Origin: Cyanobacteria bacterium K_DeepCast_35m_m2_023
GTDB taxonomy: Bacteria; Cyanobacteriota; Cyanobacteriia; PCC-6307; Cyanobiaceae
Assembly: GCA_016882345.1 (NCBI GenBank)
Contig: VGQR01000053.1
Coordinates: 1 to 9,728, forward strand
DNA: 9,728 bases
Direction of reading: 5' to 3'
Shown piece by piece: positions 5,950 to 9,728 of this stretch (positions are counted from its first letter, which is position 1; the number at the start of each line of letters is the position of its first letter). Position numbers and translations under genes: made by a program. A model generated the notes under the pieces. The model made no database searches. It worked only from the letters and a program-made list of their open reading frames with translations, and was not told the origin of the DNA.

Positions 5950-7108
5950 CACCAGCGGCGTTGTGCTGAGCCCCGATGAGGTGGCCCGTTTTGCGCGCCA
6001 TCTGATCCTGCCCGAGGTGGGCATGGAGGGTCAGAAACGCCTCAAGGCCAGCGCCGTGCTCTGTGTGGGCACCGGAGGTCTGGGCTCGCCGCTGCTGCTT
6101 TATCTGGCGGCTGCAGGGGTTGGCCGCATCGGCATCGTCGACTTTGACGTTGTCGACCACAGCAACTTGCAGCGCCAGGTGATTCACGGCACCAGCTGGG
6201 TGGGCAAGCCCAAGATCGAATCGGCCAAGGCGCGCATCCTCGAGATCAACCCCCATTGCCAGGTGGATCTGTACGAGACAGCCCTGACCAGTGACAACGC
6301 GCTCGAGATCATCAAGCCCTACGACCTCGTTTGCGACGGCACCGATAACTTCCCCACGCGTTATCTCGTCAACGACGCCTGCGTGTTGCTCGGCAAGCCC
6401 AACGTCTACGGCTCGATCTTCCGCTTTGAGGGACAGGCGACGGTGTTCAACCTCGATGCCCAGAGCCCCAATTACCGCGACCTGTTTCCGGAGCCGCCGC
6501 CGCCGGGCATGGTGCCCTCCTGCGCCGAAGGTGGTGTGGTCGGCGTGCTGCCGGGCATCATCGGTGTGATCCAGGCCACCGAAGCGGTCAAGATCATCAC
6601 CGGCATCGGCACCACCTTGAGCGGGCGGCTGCTGCTGTTTGATGCGCTGGGCATGAAGTTCCGGGAGCTCAAGCTCAGGCCCAACCCCGAGCGCCCGGTG
6701 ATCGAGACATTGATCGACTATCAGGAGTTCTGCGGCGTGGGCGGCAGCGCCCCTGGGCAGGAGGAGGCCGGTGCGGTCGAGAGCATCACGGTCACCGAGC
6801 TCAAAACGCGTCTCGATGCTGACAGCAGTGGCCTGGTGCTGATCGATGTACGCAACCCACCAGAAGCCGAGATCGCTGTGATCCCAGGCGCTGTGTTGAT
6901 CCCGCTCGATCAGATCGAAAACGGCACAGCGATCGAGCGCATCAGGCAGCTGGCCGCCGGCAAGCAGCTCTATGCCCATTGCAAGGTGGGCGGTCGCAGC
7001 GCCAAGGCCCTGATCACCCTCAAGCGCCATGGCATCGATGGAATCAACGTGACTGGTGGCATCGACGCCTGGAGTCAGGAGGTCGACCCGTCGGTTCCCC
7101 GCTATTGA
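5936..7108 (+). CDS. moeB: MoeB/ThiF-type E1-like adenylyltransferase fused to rhodanese
   Basis: Predicted protein of 390 aa. It should adenylate the C-terminal glycine of a sulfur carrier such as MoaD or ThiS and pass sulfur to it as a thiocarboxylate. Residues 12-265 are the E1-like domain: nucleotide motif GTGGLG (45-50), DFDVVDHSNLQRQ (69-81) with R80, K91, and the Mg-ATP aspartate D136 in DGTDN. C196 in PSCAEGG is the conserved cysteine of eukaryotic MOCS3/Uba4. Residues 283-390 form a rhodanese domain with persulfide cysteine C349 in HCKVGGRS. The architecture equals MOCS3. Both zinc CxxC pairs of E. coli MoeB are gone: NYRD (179-182) and RPVI (253-256) stand in their places. The ATG at 5936 was chosen because LSPDEVARFARHLILPEVG starts the family alignment; it overlaps the JAMM gene's end. 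ThiF or a cysteine-synthesis E1 is an alternative role. Confidence 0.92.
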   Translation: MLPPDTSGVVLSPDEVARFARHLILPEVGMEGQKRLKASAVLCVGTGGLGSPLLLYLAAAGVGRIGIVDFDVVDHSNLQRQVIHGTSWVGKPKIESAKARILEINPHCQVDLYETALTSDNALEIIKPYDLVCDGTDNFPTRYLVNDACVLLGKPNVYGSIFRFEGQATVFNLDAQSPNYRDLFPEPPPPGMVPSCAEGGVVGVLPGIIGVIQATEAVKIITGIGTTLSGRLLLFDALGMKFRELKLRPNPERPVIETLIDYQEFCGVGGSAPGQEEAGAVESITVTELKTRLDADSSGLVLIDVRNPPEAEIAVIPGAVLIPLDQIENGTAIERIRQLAAGKQLYAHCKVGGRSAKALITLKRHGIDGINVTGGIDAWSQEVDPSVPRY

Positions 7109-7112
7109 GGGG
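7107..7112 (+). promoter_or_regulatory. Ribosome binding site deciding the channel gene start
   Basis: GAGGGG overlaps the last two bases of the moeB TGA stop and ends 7 nt before the ATG at 7120. It is one of the few strong Shine-Dalgarno matches in the window and supports that start over the longer frame opening inside moeB at 6979. Confidence 0.6.
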
Positions 7113-7119
7113 TTCGGCC

Positions 7120-7956
7120 ATGGAGCGACTTCGCTGGCCGTGGCAGACGAGACCTTCTGCCCATCCTGCGCTGCTGCGTCAGCAACGTCAGGAGCTGAGA
7201 CGTCAGCACCAGTTCAACATTGCCTCGGTCGAGCACCAATTGGTGCTGTTTATGGTGGCGTCGCTGTTGCCGGTGCTGTTGCTGCCTTGGGCCAATGGCA
7301 ACGGCAACGTTGTGGAGCGCCTGGTCGTTCCCTTGGTGATGACGGTGCTGGTGATGCAGTCGATCCGCACCCTGCCCCGTTTCGACAACCGACCGGTTGC
7401 TGGTTTGGTGACCAAAGCATTTCAGTTGCTTGGCGTGCTTTCGGCCCTGAGCTGTTGGGTCGTGCTGGTGCCAGCAATCTGGGTAAACGAGCGCTCACAC
7501 CTGGTGTCGATGGTGCTGCTGGCGGCTTTTCTGACCTTTTCGGCCATTCGTCTTGTGCAGTTGCTGGCTCGGGTTCCGCGGGTCAATCTGCAGGTGCTTG
7601 CCGGTGCGGCGGGGGGATATGTGCATCTGGGGCTGACCGGAGGGGTCATCGCCACCATGATGCAGCACCACAATCCCAACACCTTCAATCTCGGTCATGT
7701 ACTCGATAATGAGACGATGCTCGAGCGTCTGATTTATTTTTCTTACATCACTGTCTCGACGCTTGGCTATGGAGATGTGCTTCCTTCCAACGTCTACGGA
7801 GAGCGTTTTGTGGTGCTGCTGGGCATCAGTAGCACCCTGTATGTGTCACTGCTGGTGGCCTTGCTGCTCGGGCGTTTTGTCGCGCCGCCTGATCCTGGAG
7901 CAATGACCCCCGAAGAGCTCGAAGACGCTCTGCACGAGAGGCGCAGCCGACGCTGA
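7120..7956 (+). CDS. Six-TM potassium channel-like membrane protein
   Basis: Predicted protein of 278 aa. A basic N-terminal cytoplasmic segment (residues 1-37) is followed by hydrophobic stretches at about 40-57, 65-84, 100-122 and 128-150, then S5 (157-181), a pore loop and S6 (229-252). The pore carries TVSTLGYGD (211-219), a near-canonical K+ selectivity filter (TLGYGD for TVGYGD). The fold resembles 6-TM Kv-type channels, but the fourth segment has only R144 and, at its end, R151/R154 instead of a regular every-third arginine array, so voltage sensing is doubtful. There is no RCK/TrkA or cyclic-nucleotide domain; the tail from 255 is short and charged (PEELEDALHERRSRR). Located in plasma or thylakoid membrane. 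It lies 11 nt after moeB in the same operon, with no evident functional link. K+ selectivity is inferred from the filter. Confidence 0.87.
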   Translation: MERLRWPWQTRPSAHPALLRQQRQELRRQHQFNIASVEHQLVLFMVASLLPVLLLPWANGNGNVVERLVVPLVMTVLVMQSIRTLPRFDNRPVAGLVTKAFQLLGVLSALSCWVVLVPAIWVNERSHLVSMVLLAAFLTFSAIRLVQLLARVPRVNLQVLAGAAGGYVHLGLTGGVIATMMQHHNPNTFNLGHVLDNETMLERLIYFSYITVSTLGYGDVLPSNVYGERFVVLLGISSTLYVSLLVALLLGRFVAPPDPGAMTPEELEDALHERRSRR

Positions 7957-7960
7957 GAGC

Positions 7961-7979
7961 GGCAATCCATCCGATTGCC
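7961..7979. terminator. Short hairpin between convergent channel and cobO genes
   Basis: GGCAATC (7961-7967) and GATTGCC (7973-7979) form a perfect 7-bp inverted repeat around CATCC. It fills most of the 31-bp gap between the two convergent stop codons, where a bidirectional terminator is expected. There is no T tract on either side, so efficiency is uncertain. Confidence 0.5.
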
Positions 7980-7987
7980 CGTGCTGG

Positions 7988-9136
7988 TCAGTAATCGACG
8001 CCCCGTTTGAGGTCGACGCCCCGTTCGGCGTAGTGCTTGTGACACACCATTTCTGAGTGCACGCTGGCCAGATCGAAATAAGCTGGTCGCTGCTTGCAGC
8101 GGCCAGTGAGGATCACCTCGGTTTCGGCCGGTTTGCGCAGCAGGGTCTGCACGATCGGTTCGACCGGCAGCAGCTCGAGATCGACGGTGGGGTTGATCTC
8201 ATCGAGGATGACCGTTTTGTACAGACCGCTTGAGATCGCAGCGCGGGCGATCTCCCAGGCGCGCTCGGCCTCGACGTAGTCGATGGGCTGCTGCTGGCCG
8301 CGCCAGACGATGGCGTCGCGGCCCGAGCGCAGGTGGTCCACCAGGTGGGGGTAGCTCTCGCGCAGGGCGGCGATGGCGGCATCTTCGGTGTAGCCCTTGC
8401 CGCCCTTGAGCCATTGCAGGATCAACACGCGGTGGCTCTTGTCCTGGCTGATGCCCTTGCCGATCGCCTGCAGGGCCTTGCCCAGGGCGCTGGTGGATTT
8501 GCCTTTGCCCTCCCCGGTGTAAATCTCGATGCCGTCGAGGCCGCCCTCGCCCTGGTGGGCGCGCATCTCGGAGTGCAAGTCGGCCAGTTGCACCAGCTGC
8601 AGCGGGGCGCCGCGACCGGTGCAGATCACTTCCATCCCGTCCGGTTTGGTGGCCAGGGTGCGGCAGACCTCATCGGCATCGAGCAGGCCCAGGTCGAGCA
8701 CGGGGTTGAGCTCATCGAGCACCACCACCGAGTACAGGTTGCTGGCAATGGCCCCTTTGGCGATATCCCAGCCCCGCTGGGCTTCCTGACGGTCAAATTT
8801 GGTTGCCTCGGCGGCGGTGAAATAGTCGCCGCGGCCGGTGCGCACCTGGTCGATCAGGTGGGGGAAGCCTTGCTGCAACGCATCGATGGCAGCATCTTCG
8901 TCATAGGTGCGACCAGGGCCTTTGAGAAAGCGCAGCAGCAGCACCCGGGTGCGCTTCTGCTCACAGATTCCCAGCCCGATGGTGCGCAACACCACCCCCA
9001 GGGCCGCCTGACTTTTGCCCTTGCCCTCGCCGTCATAGACGTGCAACTGGCCATGGGCACGTTCGTCGCTGCCCGCGGCCGTGCGGATGCCGATGCCCCG
9101 GCCTGTGCCCCGTTGCGGCGTCTGGGTGCTGCTCAT
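7988..9136 (-). CDS. cobO: Two-domain cob(I)yrinic acid a,c-diamide adenosyltransferase (CobO/BtuR family)
   Basis: Predicted protein of 382 aa, about twice the usual 180-200 aa of CobO/CobA/BtuR enzymes, which transfer the 5'-deoxyadenosyl group of ATP to cob(I)alamin precursors. It holds two complete copies of the domain. Copy 1 (about residues 31-192) has GEGKGKS (36-42), LDELNP (140-145), TGRGAP (173-178) and LHSEM (187-191). Copy 2 (about 203-382) has GEGKGKS (208-214), LDEINP (311-316), TGR (345-347) and VHSEM (359-363). The four landmarks repeat at 171-172 residues, almost gapless. Only copy 2 keeps the C-terminal ERGVDLKRGVDY strap that covers the active site in CobA. Residues 1-30 are a Gly/Arg-rich leader; no other ATG lies near. 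A 13-bp hairpin ends 2 nt before the start codon. Fits de novo (pseudo)cobalamin synthesis; whether both sites are active is unknown. Confidence 0.9.
   Translation of the reverse strand: MSSTQTPQRGTGRGIGIRTAAGSDERAHGQLHVYDGEGKGKSQAALGVVLRTIGLGICEQKRTRVLLLRFLKGPGRTYDEDAAIDALQQGFPHLIDQVRTGRGDYFTAAEATKFDRQEAQRGWDIAKGAIASNLYSVVVLDELNPVLDLGLLDADEVCRTLATKPDGMEVICTGRGAPLQLVQLADLHSEMRAHQGEGGLDGIEIYTGEGKGKSTSALGKALQAIGKGISQDKSHRVLILQWLKGGKGYTEDAAIAALRESYPHLVDHLRSGRDAIVWRGQQQPIDYVEAERAWEIARAAISSGLYKTVILDEINPTVDLELLPVEPIVQTLLRKPAETEVILTGRCKQRPAYFDLASVHSEMVCHKHYAERGVDLKRGVDY
7991..9046 (-). repeat. Internal tandem duplication within cobO (two ~516-bp units)
   Basis: Unit 1 corresponds to about 8561-9046 and unit 2 to about 7991-8530. 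P-loop, DE motif, TGR and SEM landmarks recur about 516 bp apart. At the nucleotide level the units have diverged strongly, with only short blocks recognisable, so this is an old gene duplication and fusion, not a recent slippage event. Confidence 0.8.
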
Positions 9137-9138
9137 GG

Positions 9139-9179
9139 GCGGATGCTACCGAGGCCGGGGGGCAGGCTCGGTCATCCGC
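9139..9179. promoter_or_regulatory. Bulged hairpin in the divergent cobO / larE intergenic region
   Basis: GCGGATG (9139-9145) pairs with CATCCGC (9173-9179), and after a 2-nt bulge (CT, 9146-9147) ACCGAG (9148-9153) pairs with CTCGGT (9167-9172). This gives 13 bp around a 13-nt G-rich loop. Read on the minus strand it ends 2 nt before the cobO ATG, so in the cobO mRNA it would occlude the ribosome landing site. A TAGCAT element (minus strand, about 16 nt before the ATG) lies within it. It could be a translational control structure or an operator. The whole 78-bp gap (9137-9214) must also hold the larE promoter; I see no cobalamin riboswitch features in it. Confidence 0.45.
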
Positions 9180-9214
9180 TTGCCAGGATCGCTGCAGTTG
9201 CGCCGTTCAGGGCG

Positions 9215-9728
9215 ATGGGGCTGACCCTGCTTGAACCATTGACGGATGTCCTGGTCGAGTCCCTGCAGCAGGTGCGCCAGCAGCTGCACGGTTTTGGCCG
9301 GGTGGTGGTGGCCTATTCAGGGGGGGTCGACAGCGCACTGGTGGCGGCCCTGGCGGTCGAGCAACTGGGCGAGCGGGCTTTGGCGGTCACTGGCGTGTCG
9401 CCGGCCCTGGCCCCTCACCTGCGGCGGGAGGCGGCCCAACAGGCCGCCTGGCTCGGCCTGCGACATCAGGAGATCGCCACCGCCGAGCTCGATGATCCGG
9501 CCTATGCCAGCAATCCTGCGGATCGGTGTTATGCATGCAAGCGAGAGCTGCACCGCTGGCTCACCCCGCTGGCGGCAGCAGGCCAAGGGGCAGTGGTTGT
9601 CAATGGCGTCAATCGGGACGATCTGGGCGACCATCGACCCGGCATCGCTGCGGCTCGCGAAGCGGGGGTGCGTTCGCCCCTGGCCGAGGCGGGTCTCGAC
9701 AAAGCTGCCGTGCGCCAGGTGTCGCGGG
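9215..9728 (+). CDS. larE: LarE-like ATP-dependent sulfur transferase, partial (3' end outside window)
   Basis: The frame is open from the ATG at 9215 to the window edge, giving 171 residues of an expected 260-290. LarE is a PP-loop enzyme that adenylates a carboxylate of the pyridinium dicarboxylate precursor and inserts sulfur, a step in making the nickel-pincer nucleotide cofactor of lactate racemase and related enzymes. Seen here: PP-loop SGGVDS (residues 35-40), NPADRCYACKREL (100-112) with two cysteines of the typical RCYxCK block, and NGVNRDDLGDHRPG (130-143) followed by GVRSPLAEAGLDK, both LarE signatures. The sacrificial or cluster-binding cysteines lie further downstream and cannot be judged. 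An AGGGCG stretch directly precedes the ATG, closer than an ideal Shine-Dalgarno. No larB or larC is in view. It is divergent from cobO. Another NAD/GMP-synthase-like PP-loop ATPase is the fallback. Confidence 0.88.
   Translation, partial: MGLTLLEPLTDVLVESLQQVRQQLHGFGRVVVAYSGGVDSALVAALAVEQLGERALAVTGVSPALAPHLRREAAQQAAWLGLRHQEIATAELDDPAYASNPADRCYACKRELHRWLTPLAAAGQGAVVVNGVNRDDLGDHRPGIAAAREAGVRSPLAEAGLDKAAVRQVSR

Noticed and set aside
5744..7030. 428-codon minus-strand open frame opposite moeB
   Set aside because: His/Ala/Asp-rich mirror of moeB codons; the plus-strand protein has all E1 and rhodanese motifs.
9137..9214. Cobalamin riboswitch upstream of cobO
   Set aside because: The gap is only 78 bp and has no recognisable B12 box; a full riboswitch needs roughly 200 nt.
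1..9728. Insertion sequences, CRISPR repeats, tRNA or rRNA genes, HIP1 octamers
   Set aside because: Looked for by eye on both strands and none found. Genes are nearly contiguous and no direct-repeat array or transposase-like protein is present.

Overview
The window looks like core chromosome of a high-GC marine or freshwater picocyanobacterium (Synechococcus subcluster 5 / Cyanobium type). The reasons are gene content (a CrtD-type carotenoid desaturase, a CAAD-domain thylakoid protein, a cyanobacterial-style TyrA, a MoeB-rhodanese, a duplicated cobalamin adenosyltransferase), very tight packing, strongly GC-rich third positions, and no HIP1 octamer (GCGATCGC) found by eye. This assignment is inferred from protein resemblance, not from a database search.

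Layout, left to right. A minus-strand gene for a degenerate DinG/Rad3-like helicase (58-1518) ends in a perfect 11-bp inverted repeat. It is divergent from tyrA (1568-2464, plus). tyrA is convergent with crtD (2461-4017, minus), and their stop codons overlap in CTAA. crtD is divergent, across 34 bp, from a fructosamine kinase-family gene (4052-4954, plus). That gene is convergent with a small CAAD-domain membrane protein gene (4974-5378, minus). From 5422 a plus-strand operon runs: a JAMM (M67-like) metallopeptidase, a MoeB/ThiF E1-like enzyme with a C-terminal rhodanese (overlapping by 14 nt), then a six-TM potassium-channel-like protein 11 nt downstream. A short hairpin separates the channel gene from a convergent minus-strand cobO-like gene (7988-9136) that encodes two full adenosyltransferase domains in tandem. 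An 78-bp divergent region with a strong hairpin separates cobO from a larE-like PP-loop sulfur transferase gene, which runs off the right edge.

Functionally this is mostly housekeeping: tyrosine synthesis, carotenoid synthesis, deglycation, thylakoid shaping, and cofactor or sulfur-carrier chemistry. The points most worth a second look are the JAMM + E1-rhodanese pair with no ubiquitin-like sulfur carrier beside it and with both MoeB zinc CxxC pairs lost, the gapless two-domain CobO, the helicase-fold protein that has lost its ATPase motifs, and the hairpin ending 2 nt before the cobO start codon. I see no mobile elements, CRISPR array, tRNA or rRNA. There is no gene-free stretch longer than about 80 bases.
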